Part shown: positions 1 to 8,344 of the stretch, in pieces
How the letters are laid out: each line of letters starts with the position of its first letter
Position numbering within the stretch: the stretch's first letter is position 1
NCBI GenBank assembly: GCA_020025955.1
Contig: JAHHRF010000003.1
Location: forward strand, 1-64,000
Direction of reading: 5' to 3'
Length of the DNA: 64,000 bases
Source: Sutterella sp.
Lineage (GTDB): Bacteria; Pseudomonadota; Gammaproteobacteria; Burkholderiales; Burkholderiaceae_F
The notes under the pieces: generated by a model
Database searches by the model: none
Seen by the model: only the letters and a program-made list of their open reading frames with translations
Told to the model about the DNA's origin: nothing
Program-made: the position numbers and the translations under genes

Positions 1-725
1 TGGGCTTCTTCGAGCTGGAACACGCGCTCAAGGGCCGCCAACTGGGTCTTCGAATTCACGCCTTCCACTTCGTAGAGGGACGCCGGCTGCACGGTCGTAA
101 TGCGCACGCCATCGCGAACCGCTAACGCAATCACATCGGTGAGGTAGTACTCCCCTTGCGCATTGGTGTTCTTGAGTTCCGACAACCACCCCTCTAAGCG
201 AGCGGTCGGGAAACGCATAATGCCGGTGTTAACTTCCGTAATCGCTTTTTCTTCGTCCGTGGCGTCCTTTTCTTCCACGATCGCGACAACGTCCCCGCCA
301 TCGTTACGCACAATGCGGCCGTAACCCTTGGGATTGGGCAAATTCACGGTAACGAGGACCAATTCGTCATCTTCGCCCGTGGTGGCTAACGCCTGAAGCG
401 TCGCGGGCTTCAACAAGGGCACATCCCCTAAGCACACCGCCGTACGGGCGTGAGCGCGGTCTAAGGCGTCGAGCGCACACTTTAAGGCGTGCCCGGTGCC
501 CAACTGCGGACTCTGAAGCGCGAAGTGGACCGAGCGCTCGGATAAGGCGTCTTTGACGACCTCGGCCCCATGCCCCACCACGACAATGGCGCGCGACCCC
601 GCTAAGGTGTCCACGCACGAGAGCACATGCTCAATCATGGGACGCCCCGCTAAGGGTTGAAGGACTTTAGGGAGGACCGAGCGCATGCGTTTACCCAGGC
701 CGGCAGCAAGAATGACTACGTTCAT
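1..725 (-). CDS. glmU: GlmU, N-terminal part (cut by window edge)
   Basis: Bifunctional N-acetylglucosamine-1-phosphate uridyltransferase / glucosamine-1-phosphate acetyltransferase, which makes UDP-GlcNAc for peptidoglycan and LPS in the cytoplasm. About 241 residues are visible, all from the uridyltransferase half. The nucleotide-binding signature LAAGLGKRMRS lies at residues 6-16, followed by LPKVLQPLAGRPM. Further on are QSPQLGTGHA, the GDVPLL metal/nucleotide site, GYGRIVR and VEEKDA, then EVNTGI and GEYYLTDV, all typical of this fold. The ATG at 725 sits directly before the signature, as in the family. The acetyltransferase beta-helix half lies outside the window. The gene follows the symporter gene on the same strand after about 90 bases. 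Confidence 0.95.
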   Translation of the reverse strand, partial: MNVVILAAGLGKRMRSVLPKVLQPLAGRPMIEHVLSCVDTLAGSRAIVVVGHGAEVVKDALSERSVHFALQSPQLGTGHALKCALDALDRAHARTAVCLGDVPLLKPATLQALATTGEDDELVLVTVNLPNPKGYGRIVRNDGGDVVAIVEEKDATDEEKAITEVNTGIMRFPTARLEGWLSELKNTNAQGEYYLTDVIALAVRDGVRITTVQPASLYEVEGVNSKTQLAALERVFQLEEA

Positions 726-815
726 AAGAGGGGACTTGTCCCAAAAAAAGCGGTTCCAAAATCAACAAAGCGATGCATCCGAGAACGCACCGCCCTGTCT
801 CATGCTAGGCAAATT

Positions 816-2342
816 TTAACAAGCTGGGCTCGGTTGCGTCACGGGTTCCTGACACTCTTGAGCACCGGGCAACGTTAACGGCGATTTCACCTTCTTGTCG
901 CCCACCGTCTGAAGCGCCCACCAACGGCGATATTCGCGGTTGGCGCGCACAGGTAAAAGCGAGCCCACCACCATACCGACGCCTGCCATCAAGAAGCCGC
1001 CGAGCACGTTGGGGAACACGTCCCCTAACGGGGTAACGGTCAGAATCGCCCACGTCAACGCCCCCAGCCCCATGGAGCTAAAGACCCCTAAACGGGTGGT
1101 GCGACGCCAGTAGAGCCCACAAACCAAGGGCCAGAAGGCGCCAATGACGGGGAACTGATAGGCCATGGCCACCATGTCGTAAATGGCCGTGCCTTCAAAA
1201 TACAAGGAGTAGCTCAACACCATGATCGCAAAGAAGAACACGGTCCAGCGCATGGCGCGAAGCATGTTGTGGTCATCGAGCTTGATGATGTGCGACAAGA
1301 TGTTGCTCACAAAGGTGGTGGACGGGGCCAACATCGTGGCCGACGCCGTCGACATCACTGCCGACAACACGGCCCCAAAGAAGACCACACGCAACCACAT
1401 GGGCATGTATTCCTTCACCAGGGTGGGCAAGAGGCGTTGCGGGTCGTCCGCCAACATGGTGGTCGCCGAATCGGGCATCACGAGGATGGCCGCGATGACG
1501 ATCATCATCGGGACAAACGCAAAAAGAATGTAGAGGCAACCGCCCAAAATGGGACCCGCCACCGCGGTTTGCACGTTTTTCGCACTCATGACGCGCTGGA
1601 AAACGTCCTGCTGGGGGATGGAGCCAAACATCATGGTGATGGCGGCACTAATCCAAAAGAGCCACCCAGAGGGCGTGGGTTCGGGAAGTGCATGAAAGAG
1701 GTCACGCTCGCGCGCGTACCCAATGATTTCGCCAAAGCCCCCCGCTAAGTGCGAGGCAAAAAAGAGAATCCCTAAGAGACCGCAGACGATGATGATCATC
1801 TGCACAAAGTCCGTCACTGCCACGGACCACATCCCACCGTAGACGGTGTAGGCCAAGACGATGCTCGTCCCAATGACCATGCCCCAGGAAACACTTACCA
1901 AGCCATCGGTAATGAGGTTGATCACTAAGCCTAAGGCGGCCACCTGGGCGCCTACCCAGCCTAAGTAGGAGAGCACGATAAAGAGGGTGCACAACACTTC
2001 GATCACTACCCCGTAACGACGACGGTAGTAGTCACCCAAGGTCAGGATGTCGAGTTTGTAGAGCTTTTGCGCAAAAAAGAGACCCACCAAAACGAGCGCC
2101 ATCCCGGAACCAAACGGTTCTTCGATGACGCCAGCAATACCGCCTTCAATGAAGCGGCCAGGCAATCCTAAAATCGTCTCCGACCCAAACCAGGTCGCAA
2201 ACGTGGCCGTAATGACCATGGGCAGAGGGAGGCTACGCCCTGCCAGCGCAAAATCATTCGTATCGCTAACACGCGTCGCCGCGAACACCCCAATGGCGAT
2301 CGTGATGAGCACGTAAAGCAATACAAAACCAATCAGCGTCAT
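816..2342 (-). CDS. Sodium:solute symporter (SSS family)
   Basis: Inner-membrane sodium-coupled transporter of the SSS/PutP-PanF superfamily, 508 residues with about 13 hydrophobic segments. The N-terminus (VSDTNDFALAGRSLP) and the following ATFATWFGSETILGLPGRF segment match the conserved sodium-site region of SSS carriers. LYKLDILTLGDYYRRRYG is the usual loop after TM3, and FGSIPQQDVFQRVMSAK matches the central TM6-TM7 region. The C-terminal 40 residues are hydrophilic. The substrate cannot be read from the sequence; proline-, pantothenate- and organic-acid-type members look alike at this level. An AAGGA ribosome-binding site lies about 14 bases before the ATG. A 12-bp palindrome lies about 46 bases upstream of the start. 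Confidence 0.88.
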   Translation of the reverse strand: MTLIGFVLLYVLITIAIGVFAATRVSDTNDFALAGRSLPLPMVITATFATWFGSETILGLPGRFIEGGIAGVIEEPFGSGMALVLVGLFFAQKLYKLDILTLGDYYRRRYGVVIEVLCTLFIVLSYLGWVGAQVAALGLVINLITDGLVSVSWGMVIGTSIVLAYTVYGGMWSVAVTDFVQMIIIVCGLLGILFFASHLAGGFGEIIGYARERDLFHALPEPTPSGWLFWISAAITMMFGSIPQQDVFQRVMSAKNVQTAVAGPILGGCLYILFAFVPMMIVIAAILVMPDSATTMLADDPQRLLPTLVKEYMPMWLRVVFFGAVLSAVMSTASATMLAPSTTFVSNILSHIIKLDDHNMLRAMRWTVFFFAIMVLSYSLYFEGTAIYDMVAMAYQFPVIGAFWPLVCGLYWRRTTRLGVFSSMGLGALTWAILTVTPLGDVFPNVLGGFLMAGVGMVVGSLLPVRANREYRRWWALQTVGDKKVKSPLTLPGAQECQEPVTQPSPAC

Positions 2343-2387
2343 CTCACTTGTTCCTTATAAAACGACGTTGAACGGAAAACTCGGTTT

Positions 2388-2430
2388 ATTCGCGCGAATT
2401 GTAGGGGTAAACGCCTCCTCACGGTACCCC
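2388..2430 (-). promoter_or_regulatory. Palindrome and dyad upstream of the symporter gene
   Basis: A perfect 12-bp palindrome ATTCGCGCGAAT lies at 2388-2399, 46 bases before the symporter ATG. Just upstream of it is a second dyad, GGGGTA...TACCCC (minus-strand reading), with a loop of about 15 bases. Either could be an operator or a leader hairpin. No regulator gene is adjacent, so the assignment is inference. Confidence 0.35.
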
Positions 2431-2486
2431 CTCACTCTAAAAAAACGGTTTTTTCTTTCGGAATCGTCCGTTGTTTCATTTAAATC

Positions 2487-2518
2487 AAAAAAAGGGGAAT
2501 CCGCGTTACGAACTCCCC
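2487..2518 (-). terminator. Rho-independent terminator after the Tim44-like gene
   Basis: Read on the minus strand, a GGGGA...TCCCC stem is followed directly by a run of seven T. It lies about 30 bases past the stop codon of the Tim44-like gene, between it and the symporter gene. Confidence 0.7.
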
Positions 2519-2549
2519 TCATTCTGATTGGTTTTTTTAAACGCGCAGA

Positions 2550-3506
2550 TTAGTTCGTTGCAGCGTCATTTTGGCGAATCCCCGAGAGAATCCAACCCTT
2601 GTTACCGTCTACCGGTTTTTCCAAGAGCCAGAGCTCATCGGCGTGTTCTTTTTCACCGTTAATGGTGATGTCCGCCTTAAATTTCACGACCGCAACGTAG
2701 GTATTGTCTTCCTGAGCAATCCCCAGCAATTCGTTCGTTAACGAATCCACCGTAACGTTATAAGCCTCATGGCCTCGTTCGCGCAACTGATGGGTGATCG
2801 CCACGAACATGTCATTGCTGACAAAGTCCGAAATCTCTAAGACGTTACCCGTGGCCCAAGCCATCTGAAGCTTGCGGTAGTTGTCAGCGGCCACCTTTAA
2901 GAAGCCCGCCTTATCGAAGTCCTCAGGGGTGATGTCCACGGCGCCCGACGCTTGCGAAGCACCCGACCCGTAGAATTCATCCATGACAGAGCCCTTGCTG
3001 GCGGTCTGGGCCACCGGTTCCTGGGCTTGATAGGCTTGCGCCTGGGGCTCAACGGGCGCCTGACGGGGCACTTCGTAGGCCGAGGCCGTAGGACGAGCAC
3101 GCTGCGGTTGGCGCGAGCTCATAAAGGCGCGGAAGGCGACAAAGAGTAAGCCGGCGAGCAAGAGCCCCATGATGAAGCTCACCATGCCAGCGCCATTAAT
3201 CCCTAAGAGGCTCAAAAGGGCCGAAATCCCTAACGCGGCGGCCAAGCCACCCAAAACGCTCTTTAACATCGAGGGCTTCTGGGCAGGAGCCGTGCGACCC
3301 GGCTGCTGAGCGCGCGACGAGCTCGTCGCATTCTGGCTCGGGGCCTGCTTATAAGCACTCGTAGAACTCACCGGGGCCTTTTGCGTAAAGGTCGGCGCGG
3401 AACGGCCAAAGCTCGAACCGCCCCCAAAACGCTTCGCAGCGTCAGCGGTCAAGCTAACCGAAGCCAACGCCACGCAAACCATGGCCACCGTTAAAAACTT
3501 CTTCAT
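2550..3506 (-). CDS. Tim44-like domain protein
   Basis: Membrane-associated protein of 318 residues with a Tim44-like (import inner membrane translocase subunit-like) C-terminal domain. Residues 1-23 form a signal peptide (MKKFLTVAMVCVALASVSLTADA). Residues 25-80 are low-complexity and rich in Ser, Gln and Ala. A glycine-rich hydrophobic stretch at about 83-128 probably forms two membrane helices. After a Pro/Gln-rich linker, the Tim44-like domain begins near residue 195 (FDKAGFLKVAADNYRKLQMAWATG) and runs to the end. It follows ubiE on the same strand, an arrangement common in Burkholderiales. Family members are thought to act in envelope protein handling, but the exact role is not established. 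A terminator follows. Confidence 0.82.
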   Translation of the reverse strand: MKKFLTVAMVCVALASVSLTADAAKRFGGGSSFGRSAPTFTQKAPVSSTSAYKQAPSQNATSSSRAQQPGRTAPAQKPSMLKSVLGGLAAALGISALLSLLGINGAGMVSFIMGLLLAGLLFVAFRAFMSSRQPQRARPTASAYEVPRQAPVEPQAQAYQAQEPVAQTASKGSVMDEFYGSGASQASGAVDITPEDFDKAGFLKVAADNYRKLQMAWATGNVLEISDFVSNDMFVAITHQLRERGHEAYNVTVDSLTNELLGIAQEDNTYVAVVKFKADITINGEKEHADELWLLEKPVDGNKGWILSGIRQNDAATN

Positions 3507-3636
3507 CGTGCGTTTCTCTCCTGAGACACGTAAAAATAAAATTCGAATTCGTCAATAAAGCTTGAACGTTAGAGGGTTCTATCGTACACGCTCACCGTTG
3601 ACGTGCGGGGGAATCCCCCCATTCATCTGTAACGAA

Positions 3637-4422
3637 TTACTTCGCTTTCGTGCCCAGGTGTAAGGCACAGATCCCAAACGTTAAGTCTTTCCACTTCACG
3701 TCTTCGAAGTGCTCATCCTTCATCAACTTCGCAAAGGTGGGTTGATTGGGATGCATACGAATGGACTCCGCCAAGTAGCGGTACGAGCCCGAATCATTGG
3801 CGATCACGCCTGCAATCCAGGGCATGAACTTGAAGGAGTAGTAGTCGTAGAAGGGACGCACCCAGGCTTGGCACTGGGAGAATTCCAAGACGTAGAGTCG
3901 ACCGCCCGGGCGCAGGACGCGATACATTTCGCGAAGCGCGCGGTCCTTGTGGGTCATGTTGCGAATCCCAAAGGACACCGTCACCGCGTCAAAGGTGTTG
4001 TCCGCAAAGGGCAGGGCCTCGGCGTCACTAATCACCACGCGGCACTTTAAATGGCGTTCTCGAAGACGACGCTCCCCAACGGTGAGCATCTCGGCGTTGA
4101 TGTCCGTGGCCGTCACGTTCTCACTTTCCGTGAGACGCGACATACGGATCGGTAAATCGCAGGTGCCACTTGCGATGTCGAGCACTTTCATGCCCGAGGT
4201 TAATCCCATTTGGCGGATGGTGTAGCGCTTCCAAAGGCGATGCATACCCAGACTCAATAAGTCATTGAGCACATCGTACTTTTTAGCGACGCGATTAAAA
4301 ATCGAACGAACGCGGTTAACCTTGTCGTTTTCAGCTACCGTGTCGTATCCCAAGTCGATCTTTTGCTGGGATTCGGTTTCTTGGGCGCCATGCGCCTGAA
4401 CCTTCTGTTCGTCAGAATGCAT
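3637..4422 (-). CDS. ubiE: UbiE/MenG quinone C-methyltransferase
   Basis: SAM-dependent C-methyltransferase that methylates demethylmenaquinone and/or the ubiquinone precursor; 261 residues, cytoplasmic. The SAM-binding motif I is VLDIASGTCDLP at about residues 80-91, and the second loop carries the acidic DINAEML. VTVSFGIRNMTHKDRALREMYRVLRPGGR is the diagnostic UbiE/COQ5 family region. The extra roughly 35 N-terminal residues before VNRVRSIFNRVAKKYDVLNDLLS are somewhat longer than in E. coli. A menA homologue at 35.9 kb suggests that menaquinone is at least one product. Confidence 0.95.
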   Translation of the reverse strand: MHSDEQKVQAHGAQETESQQKIDLGYDTVAENDKVNRVRSIFNRVAKKYDVLNDLLSLGMHRLWKRYTIRQMGLTSGMKVLDIASGTCDLPIRMSRLTESENVTATDINAEMLTVGERRLRERHLKCRVVISDAEALPFADNTFDAVTVSFGIRNMTHKDRALREMYRVLRPGGRLYVLEFSQCQAWVRPFYDYYSFKFMPWIAGVIANDSGSYRYLAESIRMHPNQPTFAKLMKDEHFEDVKWKDLTFGICALHLGTKAK

Positions 4423-4459
4423 TTTGATGTGTCTAGCTCAGTCGTGTAAGCCGGGTCCT

Positions 4460-4497
4460 ACTCTCAAACGCCAGTAAAAAGGGGGACGTTTCAGAGT
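4460..4497. repeat. Inverted repeat downstream of tRNA-Arg
   Basis: ACTCTCAAACG at 4460-4470 and CGTTTCAGAGT at 4487-4497 form an 11-bp stem with one mismatch, lying 12 bases past the tRNA 3' end. It could be a transcription stop or processing signal, but there is no clear T-run. Confidence 0.35.
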
Positions 4498-4509
4498 GTG
4501 GTCTCTTGT

Positions 4510-4584
4510 TGGTCCCCGCGACAGGAATCGAACCTGTGACTCAGCCTTCGGAGGGCTACGTGATATCCACTTCACCACGCGGAG
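4510..4584 (-). tRNA. tRNA-Arg (anticodon CCG)
   Basis: Read by hand as a 75-base cloverleaf with an encoded CCA end. The acceptor stem CTCCGCG pairs with CGCGGGG (one T-G wobble). The D stem is GTGA/TCAC. The anticodon stem TAGCC/GGCTG encloses the loop CTCCGAA, giving anticodon CCG. The T stem ACAGG/CCTGT encloses the TTCGATT loop, followed by discriminator A and CCA. It decodes the arginine codon CGG. It stands alone between priA and ubiE. Confidence 0.95.
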
Positions 4585-4593
4585 AGACCCTTA

Positions 4594-4599
4594 ATTATA
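4594..4599 (-). promoter_or_regulatory. Likely -10 box of the tRNA-Arg promoter
   Basis: A perfect TATAAT (minus strand) ends 9 bases before the tRNA 5' end, inside an otherwise GC-rich stretch. I find no good -35 hexamer at 16-18 bases. Confidence 0.5.
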
Positions 4600-4646
4600 C
4601 GGGAGATTAGTCGTCTCGCGCGGTTAACCCCCGTTGAGCCCTCTGC

Positions 4647-6659
4647 TTAAACCGAGGCTGGATCGACTTCGAGGCTATAGGCCTGGTCCCCACACCGAGG
4701 AAAAGTCTGTGTCCAGGCCCACAAAAAGCGATTTAAGTCCACGCGGGAGTCGGCCTCCACCAAGAGCTGAGCACGCTCTTCGTCGTGAAGTTTCAAAATA
4801 CTCATGGGCACGGGGTCGTAGACGCGCACCGTATCGCCCATCAACGCAAAGCCTTCACGCTGAGCGTTTTTCAAGAAAAAGAGCGCATCTTGCAGGCCCT
4901 TAGCACGACACGTTAAGAGCGCCTGGTGCACATAGGGCACCGCATAGTTATCGTGCCGTTCCGCTAAGAGCGGATCCGCAAAAGCGGGGTAGTCTTGGCG
5001 CTCCAAGGCACGGAAAAAACCGTCTTCGGGGTAGCGGGTCTGCACTAAAACTCGCCCCTTTTCCCCGTGGCGCCCCGCGCGGCCCGCCACCTGAACGAGG
5101 GTGGCAAAGAGGTGCTCACGCGCACGCAAATCGGGACTCATCAACTGCGCATCGGCGTTCAGAATCACCACGAGCCCCACGTGCTTGAAGTCATGCCCCT
5201 TGGCAATCATTTGGGTGCCCACGAGGATGTCCACCTCGCCCTGATGGACCTTTTTAAAGGCGGCATCGGCTTGGCGCTTCCCTTGGATACGGTCGCGGTC
5301 AATACGAAGCACCGTTTTCCCAGGAAAAAGCGTGGCTAAGGTTTCTTCTAAGCGCTCGGTGCCGTGACCGCGTGGCAAGATGTCCACGTTGCCGCAACTC
5401 GGGCACGCAGGCGGCAAACGCTTGGACGTGCCACAGTGGTGGCAAATCAAACGGCCTTCGGCCTTATGAAAGACCGTAAAGGTGGAGCAGTGTTCACAGG
5501 TGCTCACCCACTCGCAGGCGGGGCAGGAGACGCTGGAGGCATACCCACGGCGATTTAAAAAGACCAGGACCTGGCGACCTTGCGAGAGCACCGCTTCCAT
5601 CTGTTCCACCACGTAAGGGGTCAAAATGGCTTCGTCGTAGGGGCCAGGCGGGGGCACGAGTTCCAACGAGGGTAACGTGGCTTTCGCCACGGCGCGCCCG
5701 CCTAGGGTCAAGCACGTGTAGCGTCCTTCCTTTTGCTGCGCCCAGGTTTCGAGACTGGGCGTCGCGGACCCCAAAATCACGGGCACTTGGGCATGCTTGG
5801 CGCGCCACACGGCCAAGTCACGAGCCGAAAAACGTGAGCCGTCCCCCGCTTTAAAGCTCGGATCATGCTCTTCGTCCACAATCACGAGCCCCAGCTTCTT
5901 GACGCTCGCAAAAACCGCTAAGCGCGTGCCAATCAAGACGCGAGCGCGTCCCTCATGCACCGCGAGCCACGCTTTGGCACGTGCCCCGTCAGCAAGTTCC
6001 GAATGCATACTCACCACGGTTTCATTAGGAAAACGGGCGCGCACTCGGTTTTCTAACTGGGGCGTGAGATTGATTTCAGGGACCAAGAGCAGCACCTGCG
6101 CGTCGGGGTCTTTTTCTAACACCGATTCAATCGCGTGCAAGTACACCTCGGTCTTCCCCGAGCCCGTCACACCAAAAAGGAGAAAAGGCTCAAACCCTTG
6201 GGCTTGAGTAATGCGCGCAAGCGCCTGGGCTTGCTCGTCGTTCAACGTTGGCGGCGCTTCATAGGGAAGGGGCTTAGCTTTGGGGAGCTCTCGCAACGCC
6301 ACAAAGCGTTTGGCCTGCGTGGGCGTGGGATTACGCTTCATAAAGGTGGGCAAGGCGCTCAGGGCCACCTCACCCCAGCGACGGATGTAGTAGGTCGCTG
6401 CAAAGCGCGTGAGCGCGAGCCAGTCTGCCCCCAAGGGCGGCATATCTCGAAAGACTGAGCGCAGTTTTTTGAGTTTGTTTAAGGGCACGTCACTGGTGTC
6501 ACTCAACCCCACAACGATGCCCACCATCGCACGGGTGACCACGGTTACCGAGACGCGGTCACCAATGGCGACATCCATGTCCTCAGGCACCGCATAGTCC
6601 AAGGCGGGAAGCCCGGGAACGTCCACTAATACCTGTGCAACCTGTGAAGGGGTTTTCAT
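4647..6659 (-). CDS. priA: PriA primosomal replication-restart helicase
   Basis: 3'-to-5' DEAH-type helicase (primosomal protein N') that recognises stalled forks and reloads the replisome; 670 residues. The N-terminal 3'-DNA-binding domain precedes Walker A GVTGSGKTEVYL near residue 163 and Walker B DEEHDPSFKAGD near residue 263. The zinc-binding module has paired cysteines (CPACEWVSTCEHC, then CHHCGTS and CPSC). The late helicase motifs GTQMIAKGHDF and QVAGRAGRHGEKGRVLVQT are present. The length is a little under E. coli PriA (732). DnaA-box-like sequences lie 33-52 bases upstream of the start, which would fit replication-linked control. Confidence 0.96.
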   Translation of the reverse strand: MKTPSQVAQVLVDVPGLPALDYAVPEDMDVAIGDRVSVTVVTRAMVGIVVGLSDTSDVPLNKLKKLRSVFRDMPPLGADWLALTRFAATYYIRRWGEVALSALPTFMKRNPTPTQAKRFVALRELPKAKPLPYEAPPTLNDEQAQALARITQAQGFEPFLLFGVTGSGKTEVYLHAIESVLEKDPDAQVLLLVPEINLTPQLENRVRARFPNETVVSMHSELADGARAKAWLAVHEGRARVLIGTRLAVFASVKKLGLVIVDEEHDPSFKAGDGSRFSARDLAVWRAKHAQVPVILGSATPSLETWAQQKEGRYTCLTLGGRAVAKATLPSLELVPPPGPYDEAILTPYVVEQMEAVLSQGRQVLVFLNRRGYASSVSCPACEWVSTCEHCSTFTVFHKAEGRLICHHCGTSKRLPPACPSCGNVDILPRGHGTERLEETLATLFPGKTVLRIDRDRIQGKRQADAAFKKVHQGEVDILVGTQMIAKGHDFKHVGLVVILNADAQLMSPDLRAREHLFATLVQVAGRAGRHGEKGRVLVQTRYPEDGFFRALERQDYPAFADPLLAERHDNYAVPYVHQALLTCRAKGLQDALFFLKNAQREGFALMGDTVRVYDPVPMSILKLHDEERAQLLVEADSRVDLNRFLWAWTQTFPRCGDQAYSLEVDPASV

Positions 6660-6691
6660 GCCCTAAGTGCTCCTTAAAAAGGTTCCCAACC

Positions 6692-6712
6692 TGTGAATAA
6701 ACTTGTGAATTA
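6692..6712 (-). promoter_or_regulatory. DnaA-box-like sites upstream of priA
   Basis: TGTGAATAA at 6692-6700 is a match to the DnaA box in its reverse form. TGTGAATTA at 6704-6712 differs by one base, and the two start 12 bp apart in the same orientation. They lie 33-52 bases before the priA ATG. A third site, TGTGTATAA, is at 6882-6890 just past the hemE stop. Confidence 0.45.
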
Positions 6713-6739
6713 CTTCTGACGCAATCAGGGGAAACATCA

Positions 6740-6764
6740 GTTGAAAACTCAAAAAATTTTCAAC
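6740..6764. repeat. AT-rich inverted repeat upstream of priA
   Basis: GTTGAAAA and TTTTCAAC form a perfect 8-bp inverted repeat around a 9-base A-rich loop, in the priA-hemE gap. Possible operator or hairpin; function unknown. Confidence 0.4.
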
Positions 6765-6817
6765 CGCCATAATCAGTTACCGCCGAAATCCTAACTTGGG
6801 CGCGGGTTCCTGATGAA

Positions 6818-6851
6818 ATCAAGCATTCGAACACGTATCCGAATGCTTGAT
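6818..6851 (-). terminator. Perfect 12-bp hairpin downstream of hemE
   Basis: ATCAAGCATTCG and its exact complement flank a 10-base loop. It lies about 55 bases past the hemE stop and would be the hemE transcript end by position, but the T-tract on the minus strand is poor (TTTC). Termination, a 3'-end stabiliser or a protein-binding dyad are all possible. Confidence 0.5.
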
Positions 6852-6905
6852 GGGGGTGGGGGCAAAAAACGAATCGCCCCCTGTGTATAAGTCTGTGGAC
6901 TTCTT

Positions 6906-7973
6906 TTAGTCGTGGAGGTGACGCGAGTACTGATGCACTTCGTCGACCAGGATCTGAACGTTTTCCACCGGGGTGAATTGGTTGATCCCGTGACCTAAAT
7001 TAAAGATGTGACCCCCGTTTCCGACCGCCCCATAGCCATCCAATACGCGGCGCACTTCACGGCGAATCACCTCTTCCGTCCCAAAGAGAACGAAGGGATC
7101 TAAATTGCCTTGGAGCGCCACCTTGTCGCCCACCACCTGGCGAGCTCGCGTGATGTTGGTGGACCAGTCTAAGCCCACAGCATCGCACCCCGTGGCGGCG
7201 ATTTCAGAAAGCCACTCGCCACCGCCCTTGGTGAAGACGATCGACGGGATCGCTTCCCCGTCGTGCGTCTTCTTTAAGCGATCTAAGACCTTCTTGGTGT
7301 AAGCCAAACTCCAGCGCTGGAAGTCGCCATCGGCGAGCATCCCGCCCCAGGTATCAAAAATCTGCACCGCTTGGGCACCGGCTTCAATCTGAGCGTTTAA
7401 GTACTGAGCAACGGCTTCAGCATTGATGTCCAAGACGCGCTCAAACAAATCCGGGCGACGGTACATCATAGTCTTCACTGTACGGAAGTCACGCGACCCA
7501 CGCCCCTCAATCATGTAGCAGGCGAGCGTAAAGGGCGAGCCCGAGAAACCAATCAAGGGCACACGGCCATTCAAAGCCTTACGAATGCTGGTGACGGCGT
7601 CCGTCACGTAGCGAAGCTTTTCCGAGGGATCAGGCACAAAGAGGGCGTTGACGGCCTCTTCGCTTTGCACGGGCTTGGCAAATTGAGGGCCTTCGCCCGG
7701 CACAAAGCTCAGCCCCAAGTCCATGGCATCGGGGATCGTTAAAATATCAGAAAACAAAATCGCCGCATCCAACCCATAGCGGTCAATGGGCTGCAAGGTC
7801 ACTTCGGTGGCGTAGTCCGGATTTTGAGCCAAGCCCATGAAACTGCCCGCACGCTCACGCGTCGCGCGATACTCTTCTAAATAACGCCCTGCTTGACGCA
7901 TTAACCAAACCGGCGTGAAGTCCGTTTTTTCGCGTTTCAGGGCACGTAAGAAAGTGTCGTTTTGGGGTTTCAT
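6906..7973 (-). CDS. hemE: Uroporphyrinogen decarboxylase
   Basis: Converts uroporphyrinogen III to coproporphyrinogen III in haem synthesis; cytoplasmic, 355 residues (family length about 350). The N-terminal signature PVWLMRQAGRYLEEYRA is at about residues 21-37, with the catalytic FSDILTIPDAMGL-type segment (FSDILTIPDAMDLG) near residue 95. GFSGSPFTLACYMIEG and IFDTWGG are also present, and the C-terminal FNLGHGI supplies the conserved His. It is divergent from the YggU-type gene, with 46 bases between starts. Confidence 0.97.
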   Translation of the reverse strand: MKPQNDTFLRALKREKTDFTPVWLMRQAGRYLEEYRATRERAGSFMGLAQNPDYATEVTLQPIDRYGLDAAILFSDILTIPDAMDLGLSFVPGEGPQFAKPVQSEEAVNALFVPDPSEKLRYVTDAVTSIRKALNGRVPLIGFSGSPFTLACYMIEGRGSRDFRTVKTMMYRRPDLFERVLDINAEAVAQYLNAQIEAGAQAVQIFDTWGGMLADGDFQRWSLAYTKKVLDRLKKTHDGEAIPSIVFTKGGGEWLSEIAATGCDAVGLDWSTNITRARQVVGDKVALQGNLDPFVLFGTEEVIRREVRRVLDGYGAVGNGGHIFNLGHGINQFTPVENVQILVDEVHQYSRHLHD

Positions 7974-8019
7974 GGGAGCTTTCCTTTGAATAAAACTGGA
8001 TAAGGACGTTTGTTAACGC

Positions 8020-8337
8020 ATGTCTACGATTGAGACCGCCCCCTGGTTGGGGCAGGACAAAACCGGCGCACTCACTCTGAGTGTGCACGCACAACCCGGA
8101 GCCAAACGCACAAAAATCGTCGGCACTCATGGAGAGCGCCTCAAAATTGCCGTGGCTTCACCCCCCGTAGACGGTAAAGCCAATCAAGCCCTCATCAAAG
8201 CGTTAGCCAAAGACCTGGGACTCGCCAAACGTGATATCACGATTTTGAGTGGGGAAACCGGTCGAGAAAAGCGCTTACGGATTGAGAACCTCAGCAAAGA
8301 CGACTTATTGGCCCTCATTGTCGCCCAGTTTCCCTAA
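8020..8337 (+). CDS. YggU/DUF167 family protein
   Basis: Small conserved protein of 105 residues of the DUF167 (YggU) family, biochemical role unknown. The family core is intact: LTLSVHAQPGAKRTKIVG at 18-35, LKIAVASPPVDGKANQALIKALAKDLGL at 41-68, and ITILSGETGREKRLRIE near 73-89. It is transcribed divergently from hemE and ends 7 bases from the stop of the convergent universal stress protein gene. No terminator is visible between them. Confidence 0.88.
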   Translation: MSTIETAPWLGQDKTGALTLSVHAQPGAKRTKIVGTHGERLKIAVASPPVDGKANQALIKALAKDLGLAKRDITILSGETGREKRLRIENLSKDDLLALIVAQFP

Positions 8338-8344
8338 TTGAGGC

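Noticed and set aside
731..742. GGGAC TT GTCCC near the glmU start as a terminator
   Set aside because: On the relevant strand the T-run precedes rather than follows the stem, and the stem is only five pairs.
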